From Ectopseudomonas khazarica (GTDB lineage: Bacteria; Pseudomonadota; Gammaproteobacteria; Pseudomonadales; Pseudomonadaceae), in the NCBI RefSeq assembly GCF_004521985.1, contig NZ_SBHZ01000008.1, positions 124,001 through 188,000 on the forward strand: a stretch of 64,000 nucleotides of DNA, in the 5' to 3' direction. Below the pieces are notes generated by a model that was given only the letters and a program-made list of their open reading frames with translations, did not search any database and had not been told where the DNA came from. How positions within the stretch are numbered: the first letter of the stretch is position 1; each line of letters begins with the position of its first letter. This document shows, in pieces, positions 34,460-42,277 of this stretch. Both the position numbers and the translations under genes were made by a program.

Positions 34460-35020
34460 ATGAGCGAACCCCTTTCCCAGCACTACCGCGAAATTCTCAA
34501 GGGCCTCGGTGAAAACCCCGAGCGCGAAGGCCTGCTCGACACGCCCAAACGCGCGGCCAAGGCCATGCAGTACCTCTGCCATGGCTATCAGCAGTCGCTG
34601 GAAGAGATCGTCAACGGCGCGCTGTTCGAGTCCGACAACGACGAGATGGTGATCGTCAAGGACATCGAGTTGTACTCGCTGTGCGAGCACCACCTGCTGC
34701 CCTTCATCGGCAAGGCGCACGTGGCCTACATCCCCACCGGCAAGGTGCTGGGCCTGTCCAAGGTGGCGCGCATCGTCGACATGTACGCGCGGCGCCTGCA
34801 GATCCAGGAAAACCTGACCAAGCAGATCGCCGATGCCATTGCCCGCGTGACCAACGCCGCCGGCGTCGCCGTGGTGATCGAAGCCAAGCACATGTGCATG
34901 ATGATGCGTGGCGTGGAGAAGCAGAACTCGGTGATGAGCAGCTCGGTAATGCTTGGTGCTTTCCGCGAGTCCTGCAACACTCGTCACGAATTCCTGCAAT
35001 TGATCGGACGGAACAGCTAA
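34460..35020 (+). CDS. folE: GTP cyclohydrolase I
   Basis: 186 residues from the ATG at 34460. The zinc-binding ligands C75 and H78 ([12 protein letters not shown]) and C146 ([11 protein letters not shown]) are all present, and the [27 protein letters not shown] block is canonical. Converts GTP to dihydroneopterin triphosphate. Many Pseudomonas have two folE paralogues; this one is linked to folM/folX for monapterin rather than to folate genes. folX begins at its last base (TAATG overlap). P. putida folE is reported to be light-inducible. Confidence 0.95.
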   Translation: MSEPLSQHYREILKGLGENPEREGLLDTPKRAAKAMQYLCHGYQQSLEEIVNGALFESDNDEMVIVKDIELYSLCEHHLLPFIGKAHVAYIPTGKVLGLSKVARIVDMYARRLQIQENLTKQIADAIARVTNAAGVAVVIEAKHMCMMMRGVEKQNSVMSSSVMLGAFRESCNTRHEFLQLIGRNS

Positions 35021-35391
35021 TGCCGCGACTGGAACCCGGAATGGCGCGCATCCGCGTCAAGGACCTGCGCCTGCGCACCTACATCGGCATCAAGGAAGAG
35101 GAGATCAACAACAAGCAGGACGTGTTGATCAACCTGACCATCCTCTATCCGGCAGTCGATGCCGTGGAAGTCAACGACATCGACCATGCCCTCAACTACC
35201 GCACCATCACCAAGGCGATCATCGCCCATGTCGAAGGCAACCGCTTCGCCCTGCTGGAACGCCTGACGCAGGAGATTCTCGACCTGGTCATGGCCCACCA
35301 GGCCGTGCGCTACGCCGAGGTGGAAGTGGACAAACCCCATGCCCTGCGCTTCGCCGAATCGGTCTCCATCACCCTCGCCGGCCATCGCTGA
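35020..35391 (+). CDS. folX: Dihydroneopterin triphosphate 2'-epimerase
   Basis: 123 residues of the FolB/FolX fold: [62 protein letters not shown], and [19 protein letters not shown]. The ..YIGIKEEE.. and NYRTITKAI sequences favour FolX over FolB. It epimerises dihydroneopterin triphosphate to dihydromonapterin triphosphate. Its ATG overlaps the folE stop, so the two are translationally coupled. Confidence 0.9.
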   Translation: MPRLEPGMARIRVKDLRLRTYIGIKEEEINNKQDVLINLTILYPAVDAVEVNDIDHALNYRTITKAIIAHVEGNRFALLERLTQEILDLVMAHQAVRYAEVEVDKPHALRFAESVSITLAGHR

Positions 35392-35456
35392 CGGCGGCTT
35401 GCTGCCTCCCGGCGAGGCTCTTATCATCGCCGCCATCTAATCCCGGAGAGCCCGCC

Positions 35457-35746
<290 letters not shown>

Positions 35747-35747
<1 letters not shown>

Positions 35748-36088
35748 TGACCGCTCTCAGCGCCCTGCGCAGCCGCCTGCAGCAGGACGATTTCGCCTTC
35801 AGCGAAACCCTGGCCTTCGTCGCCGAGCACTACGACTACCAGCCCAGCGCCTTCCGTAATGGCGCCGTGGAAAACGCCGCCGGACAGAACGAAGGTTCGT
35901 GCAAGACCCTGGGCCTGGCACTGCTGGAAGGCTTCAGCCAGGAAGAAGCGCTGCGCGCCTTCGGCGAGCACTACCGCAGTGTGCTGGCCACGCCGCAGGG
36001 CAGCGACCACGGCAACATTCGCGCACTGCAGGCCCACGGCCTGGAAGGCGTCACCTTCGAGCAGCAACCGCTCACCCGAAAAGCCTGA
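35747..36088 (+). CDS. HopJ type III effector family protein
   Basis: 113 residues matching the HopJ family: FVAEHYDYQPSAFRNGAVENAAGQNEGSCKTLGLALLEGFSQEEALRAFGEHYRSVL. Despite the name, the family is a widespread small housekeeping-like protein and there is no type III secretion system or Hrp box here, so effector function is not implied. Start overlaps the DUF1244 stop (TGATG). Confidence 0.88.
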
Positions 36089-36095
36089 AACTGCA

Positions 36096-36132
36096 GCGCA
36101 AAAAATTGCGCAATTGTCAGCAAATGCTGACA
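36096..36132. promoter_or_regulatory. Two adjacent perfect inverted repeats, hairpin and operator-like palindrome
   Basis: GCGCAA-N4-TTGCGC at 36096-36111 is followed by TGTCAGCA-AA-TGCTGACA at 36115-36132. The first may be a weak terminator of the HopJ gene. The second has the compact form of a TetR/MarR-type operator and overlaps a TTGTCA -35-like hexamer toward the gene at 36251. No cognate regulator is adjacent. Confidence 0.45.
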
Positions 36133-36250
36133 GACATCACATTGCCATCGCTTTATGCTGCGCGCCATAACAACTCATGGAACACGAGGGAACGTGTTCT
36201 GCGCGCAGTCGCCCTTCCCTCCTGTTTCGCGCTCGGCATGGAGTCGACCG

Positions 36251-36838
36251 ATGCAGCAGACCCTGGTATGGAAACCCTGGCACACCCCCGGCGTGGAAAC
36301 CCTGCGCCTGAGTCAGGATGCCCACGGCATCCACGCGACCAGCCACCTCATGCAAGTGATCAAGGGCAACAGCATCGTTGCCAACTACCTGATCGACTGT
36401 GACGCACGCTGGCGCTTCCGCCGCCTCTGGCTCAAGGTCGACAACCACGGCCAGCGCCGCATCTGCCTGCAGCGCGATCTGCGTGGCCGCTGGCTGCTCG
36501 ACGGCGAGCACCGCCCGGACCTGCAGGAGTGCCAGCACGTCATGTTGTCGGCCTCGCCCTTCACCCACACGCCGCCGCTGCAACGCAGTGCCCTGGAAAC
36601 CGGGCAGAGCGACGAGATGCGCGTCGCCTACGTCGACCTGCTGAGCCTCAAGGTGGAGGCGCGCCAGCAACGCTACCAGTGCCTGCAGCGTCGCCCTGGC
36701 GAGAGCCTGTACCGCAGCCAGGCCGAAGGCCGTGAACATCAGGAGCTGAGCGTCGATGACCAGGCCCTGCTGCTCAAGGCCAGCGAACACTACCTGCGCC
36801 TGAGCCAGCGCGAACTGAAGGTCAGCGCGCTGGTGTAG
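36251..36838 (+). CDS. Putative glycolipid-binding protein
   Basis: 195 residues from the ATG at 36251, matching the putative glycolipid-binding family: LVWKPWHTPGVETLRLSQDAHGIHATSHLMQVIKG, YLIDCDARWRFRRLWLKV, GRWLLDGEHRPDLQECQHVMLSASPFTHTPPL, VAYVDLLSLKVEARQQRYQCL. Soluble beta-rich fold; binding of glycolipid is an annotation of the family rather than something seen here. A palindrome at 36115-36132 lies in the promoter region. Confidence 0.82.
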   Translation: MQQTLVWKPWHTPGVETLRLSQDAHGIHATSHLMQVIKGNSIVANYLIDCDARWRFRRLWLKVDNHGQRRICLQRDLRGRWLLDGEHRPDLQECQHVMLSASPFTHTPPLQRSALETGQSDEMRVAYVDLLSLKVEARQQRYQCLQRRPGESLYRSQAEGREHQELSVDDQALLLKASEHYLRLSQRELKVSALV

Positions 36839-36873
36839 AGGGCCGCGAGGCGTGACGCTGACGCCGCCCGTCG

Positions 36874-37203
36874 TCAGATGGGCAACTGTCCGAACGCCCA
36901 GCGCAACAGGAAGAACACCAGCAAGCCGCCGCCGATGGTCGCCAGCAGATGCCGGGTACAGGCGGCAATGGCGATGGCCGCCAGGCCGGCCAGCAGGTAG
37001 GCGTTGTTCCAGCTCAGCGCCCAGTGTTGCCCGTCCGGCAACAGCATGCCCGGCACCACGATGGCGCTCAGCACGGCGGTCGGCACGTAATGCAGCCCTT
37101 GCCGGACCAGGGGCGGGAATCGCAGGTCGGGGAAAGCGAACAGGCTGTAGCGGGTGACGAAGGTAATCGCCAGCATGCCGAGGATCAGCAACCAGATATC
37201 CAT
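36874..37203 (-). CDS. azlD: AzlD-type branched-chain amino acid transport subunit
   Basis: 109 residues, mostly membrane: LLILGMLAITFVTRYSLFAF, VPTAVLSAIVVPGMLL, AYLLAGLAAIAIAACTRHLLATIGGGLLVFFLLRW. AzlD is the small partner of AzlC in exporters of branched-chain or other amino acids (BrnE in Corynebacterium). ATG at 37203 overlaps the AzlC stop. Confidence 0.9.
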   Translation of the reverse strand: MDIWLLILGMLAITFVTRYSLFAFPDLRFPPLVRQGLHYVPTAVLSAIVVPGMLLPDGQHWALSWNNAYLLAGLAAIAIAACTRHLLATIGGGLLVFFLLRWAFGQLPI

Positions 37204-37913
37204 CAGACCAGCTCCTCCTGCAGCAGCGGCCGACGCCGCTCCAGCCATACCCCGACGACGATGCCGCTGGCTGCGGCGGCCATCAGCCCAAGCTTGTAGG
37301 GCAGCGCATGGCAGGCCAGCGCGACGCCTGCCGCGACCAGGGCGGCGGCGACCTGTGGCTGGTTGCGCAGCATCGGCACGACGATGCCGATGAAGGTCGC
37401 CAGCATGGCGAAGTCCAGGCCCCAGGCACCGATGTTCGGCACGGCCTGGCCGAACAGCACGCCGACCAGCGTGCACAGTTGCCAGTTGCAGTACATGGCC
37501 AGCGCCGCACCGAGGAAATACCAGTGGCGATGGGCGCCCTGGTCACCCCGCGCATAACGCTGCACCACCACCGCGTAGGCTTCGTCGGTGAGCCAGAAGG
37601 CCAGCGGCATGCGCCAGCGCTTGGGCAGGTGGCGCACGTGGGGCTGCATACTGGCGCTGTACAGGGCATGGCGCAGGTTGACCACGAACGTGGTCAGCAG
37701 CACCACGGTGATGCCGGCACCGCCCGCCAGCAGGCTGATGGCGATGAACTGCGCCGAGCCGGCGAAGACCAGCAGGGACATCCCCTGCGTCTGCCAGGGA
37801 TCGAGCCCGGCGGAACCGGCCAGGCTGCCGAAGATGATGCCGAAGGGAATGGCGCCGAGCAGCATGGGCAGCATATCGCGGGCACCCTGGGTGAACTCGT
37901 GTTGACGGGACAT
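37203..37913 (-). CDS. azlC: AzlC family amino-acid exporter large subunit
   Basis: 236 residues with about six to seven membrane helices. MLPMLLGAIPFGIIFGSLAGSAGLDPWQTQGMSLLVFAGSAQFIAISLL is the family signature; NLRHALYSAS and FWLTDEAYAVV follow. With AzlD it should form a two-component exporter of branched-chain amino acids. AAGGAGG precedes the ATG. Confidence 0.93.
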   Translation of the reverse strand: MSRQHEFTQGARDMLPMLLGAIPFGIIFGSLAGSAGLDPWQTQGMSLLVFAGSAQFIAISLLAGGAGITVVLLTTFVVNLRHALYSASMQPHVRHLPKRWRMPLAFWLTDEAYAVVVQRYARGDQGAHRHWYFLGAALAMYCNWQLCTLVGVLFGQAVPNIGAWGLDFAMLATFIGIVVPMLRNQPQVAAALVAAGVALACHALPYKLGLMAAAASGIVVGVWLERRRPLLQEELV

Positions 37914-37977
37914 GGAACCTCCTTGGGCAGACGAGCTTAGCCAGGCGGTCCGGGTCGGGTCTTGAACGTTCTTGCTG

Positions 37978-38793
37978 TCAGTAGAAACCGGCGACGATCT
38001 CCTGCACGCAGGCGGGGTCGAGGTCGCGCTGCATCACCACCCCCTCGAGCCCGAGCAGATCGCCGAGGTCCGAGTAGATGCCACGGCCACGTTCGCTGAC
38101 CGCCTTCTCGCTGCCGTCGGCGCACAGCAGGCGATAGTCGAAAGCGAACGGTCGTGCGGCGCGCACGCCCTCCTGGACGCGACGCCAGACCCGCTCGCGA
38201 TCCTGCGGATGAATCAGGCTGTTGAACGTCAGACTCTGGCTGTCGACCAGCGCCTGCGGTGCATGGCCGGTCAGCTCCAGGCAGCCGGCGCTGACGTACT
38301 CCATGCTCCAGTGGCGGTTGTTGCGGCAGCGGTAGACCATCAGCGGCAGGCCATCGAGCAGGTTGTTGAGGCTGCGATGGCGCGCCTGCAACTGCTGGTG
38401 CACGGGGACCTGGGCGCTGATGTCGGCCAGGCTGGCGACAAAGCCACCCGGCCGCTGGGCCAGGCGCACCTCGACCCAGTGCAGCTCGCCAGCCGGGCCG
38501 AGGTAGCGCAGGCTGCCGACCCAGGGTGCCGCGCCTGTCTCCAGGCCCTGCATCGCCTGCTGCCACAGGTTGCGATCCTCGATGTGCAGGAACTGGCGGT
38601 GGTCGAGGCCCAGGCAGTCGCCCACGCGCCGCCCGCTGAGCAGCTCCCAGCCACGATTGCCACGCAGCATCGTCCCGGCCGCGTCCAGCTGGATCAGCGC
38701 CACCGGCAGTTCATCGAAACCCAGCGCGCCGGCCTCGGCCCTGGCCACGCGGCCACCCAGGCGGCCCAGATAATGGATCAGCCGCTTCATCAC
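37978..38793 (-). CDS. Double PAS-domain protein of the HK-RR operon
   Basis: 271 residues, no output domain. PAS 1 about 25-130 (LPVALIQLDAAGTMLRGNRGWELLSGRRVGDCLGLDHRQFLHIEDRNLW); PAS 2 about 150-255 (LPLMVYRCRNNRHWSMEYVSAGCLELTGHAPQALVDSQSLTFNSLIHPQDRERVW). It overlaps the response-regulator stop by four bases, so it is made with the kinase and regulator and probably feeds a signal to the kinase. It could also be a heme or flavin sensor; no cofactor residue is certain. Confidence 0.85.
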   Translation of the reverse strand: MMKRLIHYLGRLGGRVARAEAGALGFDELPVALIQLDAAGTMLRGNRGWELLSGRRVGDCLGLDHRQFLHIEDRNLWQQAMQGLETGAAPWVGSLRYLGPAGELHWVEVRLAQRPGGFVASLADISAQVPVHQQLQARHRSLNNLLDGLPLMVYRCRNNRHWSMEYVSAGCLELTGHAPQALVDSQSLTFNSLIHPQDRERVWRRVQEGVRAARPFAFDYRLLCADGSEKAVSERGRGIYSDLGDLLGLEGVVMQRDLDPACVQEIVAGFY

Positions 38794-39449
38794 TGCCCTC
38801 CCGCGCCATCGATCAGTTGGCTGCGATGCGCCCAGGCCGCCAGTTCCAGGCGCGAACGCAGGTTGAGCTTGCTCAGCAGATGCTTCACGTAGACCTTCAC
38901 CGTGCCCTCGCTGATACCCAGTTGCCGGGCAATCAGCTTGTTGCTGAAGCCTTCGCTGATCAGCGCCAGCGTCTGCCGCTCACGTTCGGTCAGCTCGACA
39001 CGCGCGGGCTCGTGCGACACGTCATCGCGCATGCCGCCGGCGAGCAGCGCCGACAGCGCCGGATCGAGCCGCGCCTGCCCACTGGCACAGGCCCGCACCG
39101 CATCCAGCAGTTCCTCCGGCTCGCGGTCCTTGAGCAGATAGCCATCGGCACCTGCCCGCAACGCGGCCAGCAGATCGTCGCGGGCGGCCGAGGCGGTCAG
39201 CACCATGACCCGGCTGGCCGGCAGGTCGAGCTTGAGCATGTGCAGGGTGTCAAGGCCATCCAGACCGGGCATGTGCAGGTCGAGCAGGATCATCTGCGGC
39301 TCCACGCGCCGCGCCAGCTCGATGCCTGCGGCGCCGCCGGAAACGCTGCCGACCACGCGGAATTCCCCGGACGACTCGAACAGCTCGGCCAGCCCGCGAC
39401 GCAGCAGCGGATGATCGTCGATCAACAGCAGGCTGAAGGGCGCGCTCAT
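38790..39449 (-). CDS. NarL/LuxR-type response regulator
   Basis: 219 residues. Receiver with LLIDDHPLLRRGLAELF, phosphorylated Asp in QMILLDLHMPGLDGLDTL, and YLLKDREPEELLDAV; LuxR-type HTH about 150-215 (LTERERQTLALISEGFSNKLIARQLGISEGTVKVYVKHLLSKLNLRSRLELAAW), the sequence being typical of NarL proteins. Translationally coupled to the kinase (four-base overlap). Because the operon is divergent from tmm, control of trimethylamine genes is plausible. Confidence 0.93.
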   Translation of the reverse strand: MSAPFSLLLIDDHPLLRRGLAELFESSGEFRVVGSVSGGAAGIELARRVEPQMILLDLHMPGLDGLDTLHMLKLDLPASRVMVLTASAARDDLLAALRAGADGYLLKDREPEELLDAVRACASGQARLDPALSALLAGGMRDDVSHEPARVELTERERQTLALISEGFSNKLIARQLGISEGTVKVYVKHLLSKLNLRSRLELAAWAHRSQLIDGAGGQ

Positions 39450-40555
39450 GTCCGCCCCCAGTGCAGGCGCACGCAGGTGCCGCGTCCCGGCGCCGACTCG
39501 ATCGACAGCTGCGCGCCAATGGCCGCCGCCCGCTCACGCATGATCGTCACACCGAAATGCCCGCCCTCGGGCGGCTGCGCCGGCAAGCCTACACCGTCGT
39601 CATGCACCTCGACCACCGCGCCGCTGCCCTGTGGCCACAGGCGGATCCACACCTGCCGCGCATGCGAATGGCGCACGACGTTGGCCAGCGCCTCGCGCAC
39701 GATCTGCAGCACCTGCAATTGCGCCTCGCTCGGCAGCGCATGGGCCGGCAGGCGGTTGTCCAGGCTGAAGACGCAGCCGCTGCTGCGCGAGAACTCCTCC
39801 ACCGAGCTTTCCAGTGCCTGGCGCAGCGAGCGGCCATCCATGGTCAGCCGCGCGCTGCTGATCAGTTCGCGCACCTGCCGGTGCATGACCCGCAGGCCGT
39901 CGCGCAAGTCATCGAGCATGACCTGCGCGGCATCGTGCTGGCGCTCGTCCAGCACGGTCTGCAGGCGGCTGGCGCGGATCTGCAGGTAACTGAGCTGCTG
40001 CGCCACCGAATCGTGCAGCTCCCGCGCCAGTACGCCGCGCTCGGCGCTCAGCTCGCGTCGGCGCAGACGCCGCTCCTCGGCGAAGGCCTGCAACGCCTCG
40101 CCCAGGGGGCGGCTCATCTCACGCAGGCGCTCGCGCTGCCACAGCTGCGGGCGCTGCGGGAAATCCACCCGCAACAGCGCCCCCTGCCGGTCCTCCTGGT
40201 AAAGGCCGGCCAGGGCACGGTAGCGGCCCTGGGCCAGACAGCCCGGGCAGAGGCGTACCCGGCCCGGCAAGGGCGGTTCGATGCAGTGCGCGGGACAGTC
40301 GCCCGCCACCCAGTCCTCCGCTGTCCCCAGGTGGCGCCAGCCGGGTGCGCCGAGCTGCGGCAACGACAGCTGCACGGCCGCCGCCTGCAATGCCCGCTGC
40401 AGGTGCGGCAGCAGCTCCAGCAACGGCGCATCGGCACCGGCCTGCTGCAACAGACGCAGGGGCAATGCGGCGAGTGCCTGGCGATAGGCCGGCGGTTCCG
40501 GCACGTCTCGCGGTCGACGCTCGACCAGGAAGGTACGCAGTAGCAACTGGAGCAT
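39446..40555 (-). CDS. Soluble NarX-like histidine kinase with four-cysteine cluster
   Basis: 369 residues from the ATG at 40555 (GGAGAG upstream). It lacks membrane segments. A cysteine cluster C87-x3-C91-x11-C103-x2-C106 precedes the dimerisation helix; the HisKA_3 phosphorylated residue is H181 (RELHDSVAQQLSYLQI), and the ATPase domain holds REALANVVRHSHA, DDGVGLP and FGVTIMRERAAAIGA. The four Cys could bind an iron-sulfur cluster or zinc as in NreB/NarX-type modules; this is inference. Divergent from tmm. A sigma-54-type promoter lies upstream. Confidence 0.88.
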   Translation of the reverse strand: MLQLLLRTFLVERRPRDVPEPPAYRQALAALPLRLLQQAGADAPLLELLPHLQRALQAAAVQLSLPQLGAPGWRHLGTAEDWVAGDCPAHCIEPPLPGRVRLCPGCLAQGRYRALAGLYQEDRQGALLRVDFPQRPQLWQRERLREMSRPLGEALQAFAEERRLRRRELSAERGVLARELHDSVAQQLSYLQIRASRLQTVLDERQHDAAQVMLDDLRDGLRVMHRQVRELISSARLTMDGRSLRQALESSVEEFSRSSGCVFSLDNRLPAHALPSEAQLQVLQIVREALANVVRHSHARQVWIRLWPQGSGAVVEVHDDGVGLPAQPPEGGHFGVTIMRERAAAIGAQLSIESAPGRGTCVRLHWGRT

Positions 40556-40592
40556 GCGCTCTCCGCCATGGCCCGTGATGGTGGATGGAACC

Positions 40593-40608
40593 AGCAAATT
40601 CCATGCCC
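40593..40608 (-). promoter_or_regulatory. Sigma-54-type promoter for the HK-RR-PAS operon
   Basis: On the minus strand GGGCATGGAATTTGCT fits TGGCACR-N4-TTGCW with two mismatches and the required GG-N10-GC spacing. It would start transcription about 25 bases before the kinase ATG. Confidence 0.5.
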
Positions 40609-40635
40609 CAACGCCGCCCTGCAAAGCACTGACAA

Positions 40636-40659
40636 GAAAGATTATTTCCTTGAGAGAAA
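40636..40659. promoter_or_regulatory. TTCC/GGAA element, copy F (between kinase and tmm)
   Basis: AGAA-N7-TTCC-N5-AGAA, the reverse-oriented form of the element shared by the methylamine genes, with two A-for-G changes. It sits between the divergent kinase and tmm genes. Confidence 0.5.
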
Positions 40660-40792
40660 TCACCGACGCCGCCGCAGCGCACCAGCACGACGCCGGTACG
40701 CCCCGCTGCGGGGCAGCGCCGGACGTCCGCCTACCCCCAAGGAGGTATTCCTTCCGGGCGAATTGCAGGCCGGTGTCAGGGCCGTATCGTAT

Positions 40793-40816
40793 TTCCCACA
40801 AGGAACTTTTATTTCC
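40793..40816. promoter_or_regulatory. TTCC/GGAA element, copy A (tmm)
   Basis: TTCC-N5-GGAA-N7-TTCC with no mismatch, 38 bases before the tmm ATG. The spacer after GGAA is CTTTTAT. No convincing sigma-54 promoter accompanies this copy. Confidence 0.65.
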
Positions 40817-40853
40817 TGAAAATCATTGAAACCCTCGACACGGGAGACCCACC

Positions 40854-42224
40854 ATGACCACTCGCATCGCCATCATCGGCGCCGGCCCCTGCGGCCTGGC
40901 CCAGTTGCGTGCCTTCCAGTCCGCTGCGGCCAAAGGCGCGGACATCCCGGAGCTGGTCTGCTTTGAAAAGCAGAGCGACTGGGGTGGCATGTGGAACTAC
41001 ACCTGGCGCACCGGCCTCGACGAGCATGGCGAGCCCGTGCACGGCAGCATGTACCGCTACCTGTGGTCGAACGGACCGAAGGAATGCCTGGAGTTCGCCG
41101 ACTACACCTTCGACGAGCACTTCGGCCGCCCCATGGGCTCCTACCCGCCGCGCGAAGTGCTGTGGGACTACATCAAGGGGCGCGTCGAGAAGGCCGGCGT
41201 GCGCCGCTACATCCAGTTCAACACTGCCGTGCGCGGGGTGAGCTTCGACGAGGCCAGCGGCCAGTTCGACGTCACCGTGCACAGCTATGACCAGGACCTC
41301 ACCCGCACCGAGCGCTTCGACTACGTGGTGGTCGCCAGCGGCCATTTCTCCACGCCCAACGTGCCTTACTTCGAGGGTTTCGAGAGCTTCGCCGGGCGCG
41401 TGCTGCACGCCCATGACTTCCGCGATGCCCTGGAATTCAAGGGCAAGGACGTGCTCATCGTCGGCTCCAGCTATTCGGCCGAGGACATCGGCTCGCAGTG
41501 CTACAAGTACGGCGCACGCTCGATCACCAGCTGCTACCGCACCGCGCCGATGGGCTACCGGTGGCCGGAGAACTGGGAGGAGAAACCCCTGCTGACGCAC
41601 GTCCAGGGCAGCAGCGCGTTCTTCGCCGACGGCACCAGCAAGCACATCGACGCCATCGTCCTGTGCACCGGCTACAAGCACCACTTCCCCTTCCTCGCGG
41701 AGGCGCTGCGGCTGAAGACCGACAACCGCCTGTGGCCCCTGAACCTGTACAAGGGCGTGCTGTGGGAAGACAACCCGAAACTGATCTACCTCGGCATGCA
41801 GGACCAGTGGTACAGCTTCAACATGTTCGATGCCCAGGCCTGGTACGCCCGCGACGTGATTCTCGGGCGCATCGCCCTGCCCGAGCAGGCGGCCATGCAC
41901 GCCGAGGACCTGGCCTGGCGCGAGGAAGAACTGACCCTGAAGAACGCCCAGGAAATGTTCGAATTCCAGGGCAAGTACATCCAGACGCTGATCGATGCCA
42001 CCGACTACCCGAGCTTCGACATCGCCGCGGTGAACCAGACCTTCCTCGAGTGGAAGCACGACAAGTACGAAGACATCATGGGCTACCGCAACAAGTGCCA
42101 CCGCTCACTGATGACCGGCACCCTGGCCACGCCGCACCACACCTCCTGGCTGGAAGCGCTGGACGACTCGCTCGCGGCCTACCTGGCGGACGCGCCCCAG
42201 GCGGCCATCAAGGCCGTCAGCTGA
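40854..42224 (+). CDS. tmm: Trimethylamine monooxygenase
   Basis: 456 residues, the exact size class of bacterial Tmm. FAD loop [21 protein letters not shown] signature region [39 protein letters not shown] loop [23 protein letters not shown]. The residues [20 protein letters not shown] and [20 protein letters not shown] are typical of Tmm rather than generic flavin monooxygenases. It oxidises trimethylamine to trimethylamine N-oxide with NADPH and O2. First of the tmm-tdm pair; divergent from a two-component operon. Confidence 0.94.
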   Translation: MTTRIAIIGAGPCGLAQLRAFQSAAAKGADIPELVCFEKQSDWGGMWNYTWRTGLDEHGEPVHGSMYRYLWSNGPKECLEFADYTFDEHFGRPMGSYPPREVLWDYIKGRVEKAGVRRYIQFNTAVRGVSFDEASGQFDVTVHSYDQDLTRTERFDYVVVASGHFSTPNVPYFEGFESFAGRVLHAHDFRDALEFKGKDVLIVGSSYSAEDIGSQCYKYGARSITSCYRTAPMGYRWPENWEEKPLLTHVQGSSAFFADGTSKHIDAIVLCTGYKHHFPFLAEALRLKTDNRLWPLNLYKGVLWEDNPKLIYLGMQDQWYSFNMFDAQAWYARDVILGRIALPEQAAMHAEDLAWREEELTLKNAQEMFEFQGKYIQTLIDATDYPSFDIAAVNQTFLEWKHDKYEDIMGYRNKCHRSLMTGTLATPHHTSWLEALDDSLAAYLADAPQAAIKAVS

Positions 42225-42277
42225 CGCCGGTTCCTGCGAAAAACCGCCGCCTCATCCTCCATCCTGCGGAGCCTCTC

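Noticed and set aside
40741..40853. Sigma-54 promoter for tmm
   Set aside because: Only one GG-N10-GC pair (GGCGAATTGCAGGC) exists and the surrounding consensus bases do not match.
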